Source: Riptortus pedestris (taxonomy: Eukaryota; Arthropoda; Insecta; Hemiptera; Alydidae). Taken from it: DNA of 64,000 bases. Shown in pieces: positions 1 to 11,215 of this stretch. The notes under the pieces were generated by a model. It was not told the origin of the DNA. It worked only from the letters and a program-made list of their open reading frames with translations, and did not search any database. Position 1 is the stretch's first letter; each line of letters opens with the position of its first letter. Location of the stretch: contig CM032232.1 in NCBI GenBank assembly GCA_019009955.1, positions 74,936,501-75,000,500 of the forward strand, given 5' to 3'. A program made the translations under genes and the position numbers.

Positions 1-2453
1 TATTTTCTGTTATCCTCATTATTTTCATTTTTTGAGTAGTTGATCTCTCACCTCCAATATATTTTTTGAGAAGTCTGTCATTAATCAATAATTGTCAACA
101 GTGTCTGGATTCATCTTGGCATTGTTTACTCCGGCCTGAGTGAATGCCAAAAATTCTGCTGCATATATTAAAAGATTTATTACTAACAGAAGTAGCAAAA
201 TGCGATAAAGAAATTGCTTCGATATAATTATGTAGGAAAATCATCTTTATTGTCCTAATTTACTGCATAAATTATTACAAAAACAATCATTCACTAATGT
301 CCTCTTAAAAAGAGGGATTAAAGAATAGTCAGAAATGAAGGAGGTGCTAATAATACTATAAAATAAATGTCTATATGATCATTTATTTTGAAAACTAGGA
401 ATTAACAGAATATTAAAATTCATAATGAACATTATTTTCATCCTAATTATAAAACCTTTTAACTCAACTGGCTACTAGAGAAAAAATAAGGTTAGATAAT
501 TAGAGAAGTTTTTTATATGCATGTCATTAATGGGGCAAGTTTTAGCTGTTTTTGTTTTCATTAAAATATTAAAATTTCTCTGTCTAGTAATTTTTTTTTA
601 AATTTGATAGATAAAACTCCTTATGTAGTTGACAAACCCATGATTATAGATTGTGCAAAAATTAAAAAATCCAAGTTGCTAAATGAAAAAATTGAAAATG
701 AAATCAGCATTTAATAATTTTATAAAAATTAGTATTTTTTTTTTCCCTACAGTTACATTTATTTAATGAGAATTTATTTAAATATGCCTTTTGTTACCAC
801 CATAATTTTTATTTTAATCAATAACCTTTTCATTTTTTCTCCTTAATCTGAAAATTTAAAAATTTTATTGTGGCTAACTAGCGATTGTTGACATTCTAAA
901 ATTCTTCTGAGGAAAATACCTTTAATTGGTTTAGTTTGTAGGCTAAGAGGCCAAACATTGTTGACAATTTAAAATTTATCCTTACTATATACGACTCTGT
1001 TTTCTGGAGCTGACGAGCAGGATTATATCATATGATTGAAATCTTATGTTACAGGGTGATAATTTATATTTGTGAAATTTGATTCACTGGCATTTTATAG
1101 TGGCAATAGTTACTATAGCTTTCTGTTTTGAGTTGTATGTTTGAATGTAAAATGTGCCTGTTATGGCAAAGGAAAAGACAGTAACATTAGAAGAGAATTA
1201 GTAAGAACAAGGCCTTAAAGTTGCCCTTAAATCGCTTTGTCTAATATGCGACAGCTTTCTATCATAGAATATATTGAAAATGGCAATGATTGACTATAAT
1301 GCGAGGCCTATAGTAGCAGATACATATCATGTGAATTAACAATTTTTTGTAAGAGTTTTCGAATGTTTGATGTGTATTTTTAAATGTTGTAACCCTAACA
1401 TCGATAGTTTTAATAGTGATTCATCTAGTTAGCTCCTCTTATCTGTCATGTTAAATGTTATTCATTTAGTGGTTGTAATATCTATCTGGACAAGATGGAT
1501 TTTGTAGGTCTAGATTCTTTATAAATTGTTTTTCATTGTTGTTCATACTAGTAGAATGCTAATTTGAACTACTACTTTTAAGAAGGTGACAACTACTTTA
1601 TTGTATATTTATCGTACCGGATTCACCTACCGTGTACAAGACTGAAGCAGGGCTTTAGTATTTTTAAGAACTAAACATTTATTTTGATGTTTTTAAGAGA
1701 AGTCACATTTTATTTTTGGATTTCAAACTGTCTGATACATTAAAATATTGAATCATTAAAAGTGATTTGTCCATCATTATTTTATAAGATATTTATAATT
1801 TTGTATGTATATGTTATTAAACAATTAATATTACTTGTTAAGTTTTGTCAAATATATTAACTGATGAAACCATACAGTTAACTACCATTGTTAATATGTT
1901 TTTATTAATTTATATTGAATTTTAATGAGGTGTTGACATTTATTGACTCTGTAGAATTTGTATAAATACAAAATGTTATATTAAATCTGTTTTATTTATT
2001 TTCTCCTATTATATAATTGTAAGATAAGCATTATATTCAAATGAAAAATTGGTTTTAATTTTTTTGTATTGACTTTGTGAACGAAAAGGTCTAAAACAAA
2101 GTAGCTGTTCTTTTTTATTTTTTCTGATGATAAATGTTTTGACATTTTGAGATATAATTTAAAATATTATATTTTCTTGGACAGTTTTTGAATTATTCAA
2201 TCTGAGCAGCAGTTCCGGGAAAACAATATTTTACTCTCTAGGCCACACAAATGTAATTCATTGGCTCAATTTTACAAAGCAATTAAGCATCCAGATATTT
2301 TGTCTGTTATCTCACTATTTCATAATAAAATTAGAATGAAGTTGCAGTCTATTGTACTCAGGGTTTCTTTAAATAATTCAAGGGAGAAAATACTAATAAT
2401 TGAAATTGAAAAATAAGGATCAGGTTCTTTGAGAGTGGATTGAAGAAAAATAT
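1..2453. other. AT-rich stretch without recognisable features
   Basis: No open frame, splice-flanked conserved peptide, tRNA or repeat family seen elsewhere in the window could be identified here. It is strongly AT-rich and, unlike most of the window, free of family A, SINE and hairpin elements. It could be the intron, 3' UTR or flank of a neighbouring gene, but nothing seen in the sequence decides this. Confidence 0.5.
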
Positions 2454-3410
2454 AAAGTCCGTCACAAAGGGTAAACTTTTGTTATATACACTATGGTTGT
2501 ATACCGAAGTATAAAGGCGTTATACGCTAAAAATTATAGCGGGAGTCAACAATTTTATTTGGCATAAAAGACTCACCCGAACTAAATAAAACTCAGTATG
2601 TATGTTAGCACTAACGCCTTTATTATAATAAGCCATACCAACATTTCTATGGACGGGTAGGAGTGGGGGTTGTAAGGGAGGCCTAAATATAAAAATTACG
2701 GTATTTCGTTTTCTATTGGTTTTTCTGCAAATATGCACATGTCACAAGTTGATTATTTTGTTATTTAAAGTCACTTTTGTAATATTCATTTTTGTCGTAT
2801 AACAAAGTATAAACGAGATATACACTAAAAACTAGAGCTGGAGCCAACAATTTTGTTGGGCACTAACGATTGAACCGAACTTAACAAAACTCGGAATGTG
2901 AATTAGCATTAATTCTTCCATGATTATAAGATATATTAAAATTTTTAGGTCCAAATGGGAGTGGGGGTTATGAGGGAGGCCTGAAATGAAAAATTGCGAT
3001 ATTTCGATTCCCATTGGTTTTTCAACGAGTTTCTTTAAAAATACCTCCATTAGTCAGTCAACTATAATTTCCCAGGCTTCATCGGGTATAATAGCTAGAT
3101 TGTATACAGAAAATACATACATTATAGATGATATTTAATAATAATAAATGCTATCCATGATTATGATTTGAATTATTCACGGTGTGTCAAACAGTGGAGA
3201 GGGAATGATTAGAGACTTATTTTCAATTATTCTTCAAATCTAAAATTTTTTTTCCATAAGTCGCCCAACGGACCCTTATGGGAAGAAATGAGCCCAGACG
3301 GGAAGAGCAGTTGTACACGTAGAAGCATTGCCATAAACAAAATAGAATATTTCCGTCTGAAATGATTTCCCGAGTGAAGCCGGGTACCTTGGCTAGTGTG
3401 TGTGTGTGTT

Positions 3411-3449
<39 letters not shown>

Positions 3450-3575
3450 GAAAGGACCTCATTTTTGTCATCTCCTAGGTAGGATCGATGGACATTTATG
3501 GAAATGTTTTTAAAATCGCATCATTAGTTCGACCTCAATAACTGATTTCCCTTGAGGCAAATTTTCTAATAAAAA
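2454..3575 (+). repeat. family A element with inverted module B inside
   Basis: It starts with an AAGTCCGTCAC head and ends after a (TA)n tract (about 3414-3443) with the family tail: CCTAGGTAGGATCGATGGAC, then GACCTCAATAACTGATTTCCC. Between them lies material matching 9036-10400 in reverse complement: two C-rich units of about 300 bp and the block next to CCCGGCTTCG (seen here as its reverse complement near 3360-3400). The opposite orientation of this core relative to the head and tail makes it a composite. Translated fragments of the core on the minus strand (2520-2738) are similar to those at 9608-9850 and 9942-10148, which reflects repeat identity rather than a gene. Confidence 0.65.
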
Positions 3576-3844
3576 GTACTCTGTAAACTAAGCAGATTTC
3601 CCACTTACAGGTATGACTACAGCTTGAGCATGACAAAATCATCAGCAGGTTGTAATCTCTATTTCTTCATTTCTAAATAACCTATTTTAACAAGACTTGA
3701 AACTCATGCTGGACATAGAGGTTTTACGATAGAGGCTTAAAGTGAAAATCACATTCATAGAAGGTTGTTTCTGAAAAATGAAAGGACAAAAATACAAATA
3801 ACTCTGCTTGAAATTCCTCCTGGCTGCTGGGGAACAATGTATAC

Positions 3845-4015
3845 ATCCATGGTTGAAAAAACTCCACTAGGTTAAAAATGTTTATTCCATAGCTAGCTTT
3901 CGAGGGTCCAGGCTCATCATCAGTGCTCTTCTCTATAAATTGGTGATGTCACCTCAGAGGCAGGAGTAAGGAAACACTTTAAAGTGGAGGTTTTGACGTT
4001 TTTTCAACCATGGAT
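3845..4015. mobile_element. short MITE with terminal inverted repeats
   Basis: The ends are inverted copies: TCCATGGTTGAAAAAA on the left and TTTTTTCAACCATGGA on the right, with a further inner match (CTCCACT against AAAGTGGAG). About 170 bp, no coding capacity. The interior carries TTTCGAGGGTCCAGGCTC followed by CATCATCAG, a layout like the palindromic MITEs at 51911 and 54528. Class is not determined. Confidence 0.6.
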
Positions 4016-4837
4016 AAATAAATCAGTTTATTAGTCAAGCTTCAGAAAAATGTACCGAACTCAAATATAGCATATTACATTATCAAGAAAGTTTATTATG
4101 TCAGTCGGATGGATATGGTACCAGCAGGGTTTGTCCTTATTTTTCAAATTGCCACTTCCAGGCCAAGGCTATACAGTACAGATGGAGATGAATCTTCTTG
4201 ACAGGCCACAAATAACCTGAGAGCTATCATAGATGCCTTCTCCAATTTTGACCCTTCTAGAGTCATTCTTGCCTTCCTGGTGTATTTCCTATTACTGTCC
4301 GGACGTCAGTAAAGAGGAGAGGCAGATCAACATCATATTCGAAGACCTTTTTTTCCGGACATTTGTCTAGTAGAGAAAGGGTGATCTGCTGCTGATTTGG
4401 TGAAATCTGATTTGGTGTATATGTATATATATATAAAATTGATAGGCCTTCTCCATGATAATGCCATCTCTAGCATCCTTCAGTAATTCTGCATCATACC
4501 CTCACACATTATCTGCCTATCTGATAGGGTGTCAACGGAATTGTCCCGAAATTTATCATATTTTTAAAATATTTGACCCACCTGCCTTTGATTTGTTAAC
4601 TTTATATGAAAAGGTTTCTCTGCTCATCCAGACAGAATTCAGTCTGTTGACCGTATCACTGTCTTGGGCTTTTGACCCATTATAGAACTTCAGGTTCTCT
4701 TGTGCTTGAGAGCACTGAATTTCATGTATAGTGTTACATTATATTAGTGTGGTAACGATCAAATATCAAGATTTGTGATGATTAATGAAAAATTGTGGGT
4801 GGCCTAGAGCTTTAAAAGACACACACGCATTGGATTA
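4016..4837. other. unassigned stretch with a short (TA)n
   Basis: Moderately GC-balanced sequence (4080-4390) containing no convincing coding region, followed by a short TA-rich tract near 4420-4440. The 4080-4390 part might be an old transposon fragment, because its base composition differs from the AT-rich surroundings, but no motif identifies it. Confidence 0.3.
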
Positions 4838-4940
4838 TATATTTAAAATAACCTAGGTAGAATCGAAAGCCATTTTTCGAATATTTAGTCAAAAATACTA
4901 CATCATTAGCTGATTTCCTTTAAGAAAAATCTGCTAAAAG
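4838..4940 (+). repeat. family A tail fragment
   Basis: Contains CCTAGGTAGAATCGA and, 60 bases on, AGCTGATTTCCTTTAAG followed by AAATCTGCT, the tail hallmark of family A. The rest of the element is missing or too diverged. Confidence 0.55.
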
Positions 4941-5317
4941 GGAAGAAAATAAAATTACTTACCTGTGATAATGAAAGTCTACAATAAGACAGCCTCTAAG
5001 TTAAATAGGTGAGATAGAATTTCTTCAGAATAGCTGCAAAAGATAATGGTTCTTAGGCAAAGAATCAATGTTGTGATTAAATAAGCGAAGCATCTATGTA
5101 GGTCAGAACTTCAATGGGCCTTACAAATAAGAGGAAATCTCCAAACAATATTATACCAATGAACTTCTGACCACATTCTGTTTTAGGAGTCCTGAATTTG
5201 ACTAAACACTATTAATATAAACCAAGAAATCTGTTCTTGTCTAGGACAGTAGTAGCATCACTGCAAACGCATAGTCAATGACAGTTAGCAGTTCTATGGC
5301 TGCAGTTGCAATGCCAA

Positions 5318-5765
5318 TCTTGCTTAGGATTCTAGGAAATAATCCTGCTTAAGATTGCAGGGCACAATCCTAGGTAGGATTGTAGAGCGCAATCCTGTGT
5401 ACGATTGTAGAGTGCAATTCTGCTTAGGATTGAAAGGAACAATCCTGCTTAGGATTGATAGGAACAATCCTGCTTAGGAATGTTTGGCGCAATTTTCCTT
5501 AGGATTGAAGGGAACAATCCTGCTTAGGATTGAAAGAAACAATCCTGCTTAGGATTGAAAGGAACAATCCTGCTTAAGAATGTTAGGGACAATTCTCCTT
5601 AGGATTGAAGGGAACAATCCTGCTTAGGATTGAAAGGAACAAACCTGCTTAGGATTGACAGGAACAATCTAGCTTAGGAATGTTAGGGACAATTTTCCTT
5701 AGGATTGAAGGTCACAAACCTGCTTAAGAATGTTAGGCATAATTCTCCTTAAGATTGTAGTGCAT
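5318..5765. repeat. minisatellite of hairpin-forming units
   Basis: About 17 imperfect tandem units of roughly 25-27 bp with the core GCTTAGGATTG, a 7-8 nt A/G-rich spacer, then CAATCCT. Each unit is an inverted repeat (AGGATTG paired with CAATCCT), so every repeat can fold into its own 7-bp stem-loop. Units near the middle (5500-5640) are the most uniform and those at the edges are diverged, the usual pattern of an array expanding from its centre. Confidence 0.85.
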
Positions 5766-6760
5766 ATACAGGCCCTCAATAATACGGCTCTTCAAGCCAG
5801 AATAACTGTGAGAAGCTAGACAGAATAGCTGATTTGGGCATCTGTCCCCGGATTCTTGCTAATCGCATGAGTGTCGTACCATGGTTTCGTCAAACGCTAA
5901 AGACAAATGAGTACTTGGTATCTGAGTCTTAGGGGCCATGACATGTAGCAGACAGAGTTGCCAAAAACTAAGAGTTCTTTCAAAGCATGTTGACAACAAC
6001 GAGTCTGTTGCAATTGCTTTGTCACACACCATAAATACAATATATGCGGGCTATTAGAGCCTAAGAACCCAATGGGATATGGTAGCTACTAAGAAAAGCT
6101 TTACTACTTCAGCATGTTAGTGGAAGCACAAAGAAGAAATAAACAAAAAGTTTGAAAAGTGAAAGAAATAAAGTTGGCAAAAGATTCTTTAACTATCCTA
6201 TCCCAAGCAGATATCACCAACATTAGGACGACCAACAAGTGGTTCTCAAAAACAGTTTCTGAATAAAAGAAAATTCAAGTGGTTTTATTTCAACCGCAAA
6301 ATGTAACATGATATCGACCAAAGAAAACTAAAAAATTTTAATAGTTATACACCTTGTGTGAAAAACTAAAATATATAATAATTATGTTTATGATAAAACC
6401 AAAAGTAACTAACATATTGATGAATTTTTGTTACGATTTTCAAATAGGCTGCCACTCTTATAAATTAAAGTAAGAACTAACTCTTGAAACAAAATACATT
6501 TCTCTCAAACAAATATTTAAAAAATCTGAAATCTTTTGTCATTACTTAGCAACTAAGTAAGCACTATTCAGGAACCGAGAGTTAAAAGTTCAAATTTCAA
6601 ACACTAAAAGAGTTTATTTTGGACTAACGTATATTTTAAGAAAAATGTAGTATTCAAATTTTTAAATACTAGTAATAGTTATTGACATATATATATATAT
6701 GGTTTTACCACTACTCCTGGGGGCACAAAAACATAAAACTTCAGGCTTTTAACGTATTAA
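5766..6760. other. stretch without recognised features
   Basis: No gene, RNA or repeat was recognised. A short (TA)n lies near 6685-6700. The sequence becomes increasingly AT-rich towards the family A cluster at 6765. Confidence 0.4.
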
Positions 6761-6764
6761 TATT

Positions 6765-7376
6765 AATAAAAGTCTGTCACGTAGGGGCTGTGTAAACTTA
6801 GAAGATTTTCCACAGAAAGTTATACAATAAAGAAATCTCCATCTCCGAGTGTCGAACAGTTACAGAAACGGCCGAACTAGCTTTGGTGGGAACGATTAGA
6901 AGCAACCATAGCTCGTCCGTTACACTTAATAAATAAAGTCCATCACACAGGGGCTGCGTGCGAAACTAAGCGGATTTCCCTCGTGAAGTTTAGTAATAGA
7001 TAAATCTACATACTGGTAACACAACACCACCCTGAATATTAAGTGAATAAATACAAACGGAAATAAGAAATGTTTTAGACAATTTCCATAACCTGCCGAC
7101 AGGAAGCGTAAGGGATGTAAACAAACAGGTCTGCCCGCCTCACACCGGAAAGAAAAATAATTACTGAAATATATCAGAATATTACGAAATCATTTTATTG
7201 AGAAATATTTACTATATCCAGTACTGTAATTAATAATGAGTCAGAATAATTATTATCTCAATCAATCAAATTTTTAGTCCAAAGCCTTAGGGGGGGGGGG
7301 GGAATCACCAGGACATATTTGAATGTATCTCTTATAATAAAGGTCTCTTAAATATAATTGTTGGTATTTAAGCTTC

Positions 7377-7422
<46 letters not shown>
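6765..7422 (+). repeat. family A heads (two) and (TA)n tract
   Basis: Two family A heads lie close together (6770-6850 and 6925-7010), each with the GTCAC…GGGGCTG signature and the following GATTTCC block, so one copy has inserted next to another or a head is duplicated. The family's TTGGTATTTAAGCTTCGAA block precedes a (TA)n tract at about 7379-7422. A G12 homopolymer lies at about 7291-7302. Confidence 0.6.
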
Positions 7423-7427
<5 letters not shown>

Positions 7428-7428
7428 G

Positions 7429-8089
7429 GTAAGATTTAAAATGTAAGAAACAGAATAATTTTCTTGTATTGTTTCCTATAGAGCACTATAGGAGATTATT
7501 TCCCATGCTCCATCATTAATGATATAACATGTTTCCTTCGCAGTTATTTATTCTATGGGACAGTGCGGTTTCAATGCATACACTCAAAAAATATCAGCAG
7601 CAACTGTTTTGGACAAGACATACTTCATGCGAATGGGAGCTTTTAAAAAGGTAAGATTTAAAATATTAGAAACAGAATAATTTTCATGTAGTGTTTCCTA
7701 TAGAGCACTATAGGAGTTTATTTCCCATGCTCCATCATTAATGATATTACATGTTTCCTTCGCAGTTATTTATTCTATGGGGCAGTGCGGTTTCAATGTA
7801 TACACTCAAAAAATATCAGCAGCAACTGTTTTGGACAAGACAGACTTCATTCGAATGGGAGCTTTTAAAAAGGTAAGATTTAAAATATTAGAAACAGAAT
7901 AATTTTCTTGTATTGTTTCCTATAGAGCACTATAGGAGATTGTTTCCCATGCTCCATCATTAATGATATTACATGTTTCCTTCGCAGTTAGTTATTCTAT
8001 GGGACAGTGCGGTTTCAATGCATATGCTCCAACATCGGTGCCATTCTCTTCACAAGGATGCTACTGGAACCAAGGATTCCAGTGACTAA
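7429..8089 (+). CDS. tandemly repeated exon-like units, unknown product
   Basis: A 222-bp unit recurs exactly: GT donors at 7429, 7651 and 7873, and exon-like blocks at 7544-7650, 7766-7872 and 7988 onward. Each block follows a CCTTCGCAG acceptor; the first two end in AAAAAG|GTAAG donors, with introns of 115 nt. The third copy matches the others for about 45 nt, then diverges and ends in stops (TGA at 8083 or TAA at 8087, by frame). All three frames are nearly open in the blocks, so the frame cannot be fixed. One frame gives a hydrophobic start (LFILWGSAVSMYTL); another gives YSMGQCGFNAY with a Cys/Trp-rich end. Each 107-nt block is 2 mod 3, so including both shifts the frame. The upstream exons were not found, and this could be a pseudogene. 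Confidence 0.4.
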
Positions 8090-8475
8090 ATATAAGCATC
8101 TCTTTATTACAAGGAGGACTACATGCCAATGATAACCTTTAAAAATCTTGTACCTATATTGACTAGCTGATGTTTAAAATAATTTAGTCATTTCTATTCA
8201 TTTTTAACTGGGTATCATTGTTTATTGCTTGGTTAATCTCAATTTAATTAACTTTTATTTGTTTGTATAATAGAAGTCATTACTGTTATGTTTTGAAGAT
8301 TTCATCTTATTATAGTAAAGTTTTACTTTTTGTTGTGCTAATTACCTAGAAAAATTACGATTTTTAAATGTAACCCAACATATATAAATTTTAAGGAACT
8401 ATTATGTATTTATTTTTAATGGAATCTAATTTGTACATGGTTTATTTGAAATAAAATATATTCAACTAAAGTAAT
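8090..8475 (+). other. putative 3' UTR of the 7429-8089 unit
   Basis: AT-rich, repeat-free sequence follows the stop codons and contains AATAAA at 8450-8455, followed by an A/T-rich stretch. This fits a transcript end and supports 7988-8089 as a last exon. It rests on the exon call being right. Confidence 0.3.
8450..8455 (+). terminator. candidate poly(A) signal
   Basis: Canonical AATAAA about 360 nt after the stop codons of the exon-like unit. In this AT-rich DNA the hexamer is common, so the call depends on context. Confidence 0.3.
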
Positions 8476-8559
8476 TTGTATCATTTACAGACATATACCA
8501 TTTTAACAATTTTTTATTCGCCAAATTAATCAGAAAACTGCTTATATTGATCGTATTTC

Positions 8560-8700
8560 GGCTTGTCCGCCAGGAATCTTTCAGCCCAGTGACGTAGAGG
8601 CTTGCTGCATTCTGATTGGCTACTCGCGAATGGCGCTACCTTATCTTATACGTACCTTGCTTCGAATAATGTGATTTATTATATAGCAGAGCATTGTTTA
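8560..8700. promoter_or_regulatory. GC-richer block with promoter-like words
   Basis: A short unique block rises above the AT background and contains a CRE-like TGACGTAG, an inverted CCAAT (ATTGG) and two CGCG/GGCGC words, followed by TATATAG. Such a mix is typical of small housekeeping promoters, but no transcript start, exon donor or orientation can be shown. It lies directly before a family A fragment. Confidence 0.2.
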
Positions 8701-8734
8701 TGCAACATGAGTAGAAGTGGCGATTTGCTGAAGG

Positions 8735-9035
8735 CTTGAAAATATCTCGGTTAATATTCAAGATAGTGCATAAATGTATATAACAATAATTATAGTAAAT
8801 TTAATTTGCAATAAGATTGGTTCTAACAATTTTTCGATCCGACATATGGTAACGGAGATATTTCGAATTTTCAAAAATCCTCCCCTCTAACCCCCCCCCT
8901 CCCCCTAGCCCGATTTCAGCCGTTAACGAATATGATCTTTCTTTTTACATAAAACAACTAAATATCAAGTTTGGTAACGATTAAACCATAACTGCGACCT
9001 CTAGAGCGGTAACAGACAAATATATATATATACTA
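8735..9035 (+). repeat. family A internal module and (TA)n
   Basis: Contains the family core in order: AATATCTCGGTTAATATTC, TTTTTCGATCCGAC, GGAGATATTTCGAATTTTC, a C-rich tract, GATTTCAGCCGTTAACGAA, and GCGGTAACAGACAAATATA ending in a (TA)n. The head is absent, so this copy is 5' truncated or joined to other sequence. Confidence 0.65.
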
Positions 9036-10500
9036 GCCAAGGTACCCGGCTTCGCTCGGGAAATCATTTAAGACGGAAAGATTTTATTTCGTTTTTGGCA
9101 ATGCTTCAATGTGTACAACTGCTCTTCCCGTCTAGGAGCACTTTTCCCCGTAAGGGTCCCTTGGGCGACTAATGGAAAAAAATAATTTAGAATTGAAGAA
9201 TAAATGAAAGTAAGTCTCTAATCATTCCCTCTCCACTGTTCGACACACCGTGAATAATTCAAATCAAAATCATGAACAGCATTTATTATAATTAAATATC
9301 ACCTATAATGTACGTATTTTGTATATACAATCTAGCTAATATACCCGGCAATTCCCGGGAAATCGTCGTTGACTGACTAATGATTGCATTTTTATAGAAA
9401 ATCGAATCGATTATATAAATTGGAATTGGAATATCACATTTTTTCATTTCAGGCCTCCCTCATAACCCCCGCTCCCGTTTGGACCTAAAATTTTAATATA
9501 TCTTATAATCATTGAAGACTTTATGCTAATTCACATTCCGAGTTTTTTTTAAGTTCGGTTCAATCGTTAGTGCCCAAAAAAATTATTGGCTCCCGCTCTA
9601 GTTTTTAGTGTATATCTCGTTTATACTTTGTTATACGACAAAAATGAATATAACAAAAGTTACTTTAAATAACAAAATAAACAACTTGTGTCACTTGCAT
9701 ATTTACAGAAAAGCCAATATAAAACAAAATACCACTATTTTTAATTTCAGGCCTCCCTTACAACCCCCACTCCTGCCCGTCCCTAGTAATGTTAGTATGG
9801 CTTATTATAATAAAGGCATTAGTGCTATTGCGCATACCGAGTTTTATTAATTTCGGTTGAGTCTTTTGTGCCAAATAAAATTGTTGACTCCCGCTATAAT
9901 TTTTAGCGTATGACGCCTTTATACTTAAGTGTACGACGATAGTGTATATAACAAAAGTTTCTCTAAATAACAAAATAAACACTTTTTGTTATGTTCATAT
10001 TTGCCGAAAAACCAATGGAAAACGAAATACCGGTATTTTTAATTTCAGGCCTTCCTTACATCCCCCACTCCTGCCCGTCCCTAGAAATGTTGGTATGGCT
10101 TATTATAATGAAGGCGTTAGTGCTAATACACATACCGAGTTTTATTAAGTTCAGTTGAGTCTATTGTGCCAAATAAAATTGTTAACTTCCGCTAGAGGTT
10201 TTAGCGTATACCTCGTTTAAAATTCGGTATACGAAAAAAGTATAAATGACAAAAGTTACTCTAAATAACAAAATAAACAACTTTTGTTATGTTTACATTT
10301 GACGGAAAACCAATAGGAAACGAAATATCGCTACTTTTAATTTCCGGCCTTCCTTATAACCCCCACTCCTGTTCGTCTCAGAGAATATTAATATAGCCTT
10401 AAGTCTAAGTTGGGTTAGTAGTAATATACATACCAAGTTTCATACAATTCGGTTCAGCCGTTTATGCATGAAAAGGTAACAAACATACACCAAAGAAACA
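9036..10500 (+). repeat. module B: tandem units of about 300 bp
   Basis: It begins with ACTAGCCAAGGTACCCGG and holds tandem units starting near 9632, 9932 and 10230 (period about 300 bp), preceded by a diverged unit from about 9340. Each unit has a C-rich motif (CCCCCACTCCTGCCCGTC), then TGGCTTATTATAA, then CATACCGAGTTTTATT and a TTCGGTTGAG-like word. One frame is open through two units and gives similar peptides (RPPLQPPLLPV, then MAYYNKG). That follows from the units' high identity and is broken by stops in the third unit, so it is not called a gene. The last unit ends in TTCAGCCGTTTATGC and AAAAGGTAACAAACATACA, a common 3' end of insect interspersed repeats. Confidence 0.65.
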
Positions 10501-10607
10501 AAATGCAGTTATGGTGTCTATGACATGTGAAACGAAAAGTTATCGTGAAATTTCGAGAAAAAAATCAATGTACAAACAGAGATTACAATTTTATATATGT
10601 ATACAGT

Positions 10608-11039
10608 TTTGAATGGACCTCATTTTCATCTCCTAGGTAGGATCGATGGACATTTGAAGAAGAATTTCGAAAATTGCGTCATGATTACGACCTCAATAGA
10701 AAAACTAATGGGTGCCAACAATTTTATTGGGGACTAACGATTTAACCGAACTTAACAAAACTCTATATCTAAATTATCATTAATAAATAATAATTTCCAC
10801 ATCCATGATTATAAGCTATATTAAATTTTTTAGGTTCAAACGGTAGTGGGGGTTATATAGGGTTCCTGAATAAAAAATTCACGATATTTCATTTTCTATT
10901 TGTTTTTAGGCAAACGTGCACATAACAAAAGTTGTATTTTGTGATATTAAAAGTAGCTTTTGTTTTAAACATAATATTATTAAATTTAATATCCTAATTA
11001 ATTGAAATATCATGTCGGGTCCGCTAGTATATGTGTATG

Positions 11040-11100
<61 letters not shown>

Positions 11101-11215
11101 GAATAGACCTTATTTTCAACAGCTCGTAGGTAGAATCGATGGAAATTTGAGGAATTGTTTCTAAATTCAAGTAATGATTAGAACCTCAATAGCTGACTTC
11201 ATGCACATTTGCATT
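10608..11215 (+). repeat. family A tails and inverted B fragment around (TA)n
   Basis: Two tail segments (10608-10705 and 11092-11215), each with the CTAGGTAGGATCGATGG-type block and GACCTCAATAG, flank a B-like fragment in opposite orientation that ends at TCGGGTCCGCTAGTATA, and a (TA)n tract at about 11042-11095. This matches the organisation at 2454-3575 and suggests that A tails and B modules travel together. Confidence 0.55.

Noticed and set aside
4080..4390. Possible LINE or gene fragment in GC-balanced sequence
   Set aside because: Minus-strand translation shows no RT or endonuclease motif and several stops; left unassigned.
5318..5765. CRISPR-like array
   Set aside because: Repeats are contiguous without unique spacers, the units vary, and the setting is a eukaryotic genome.
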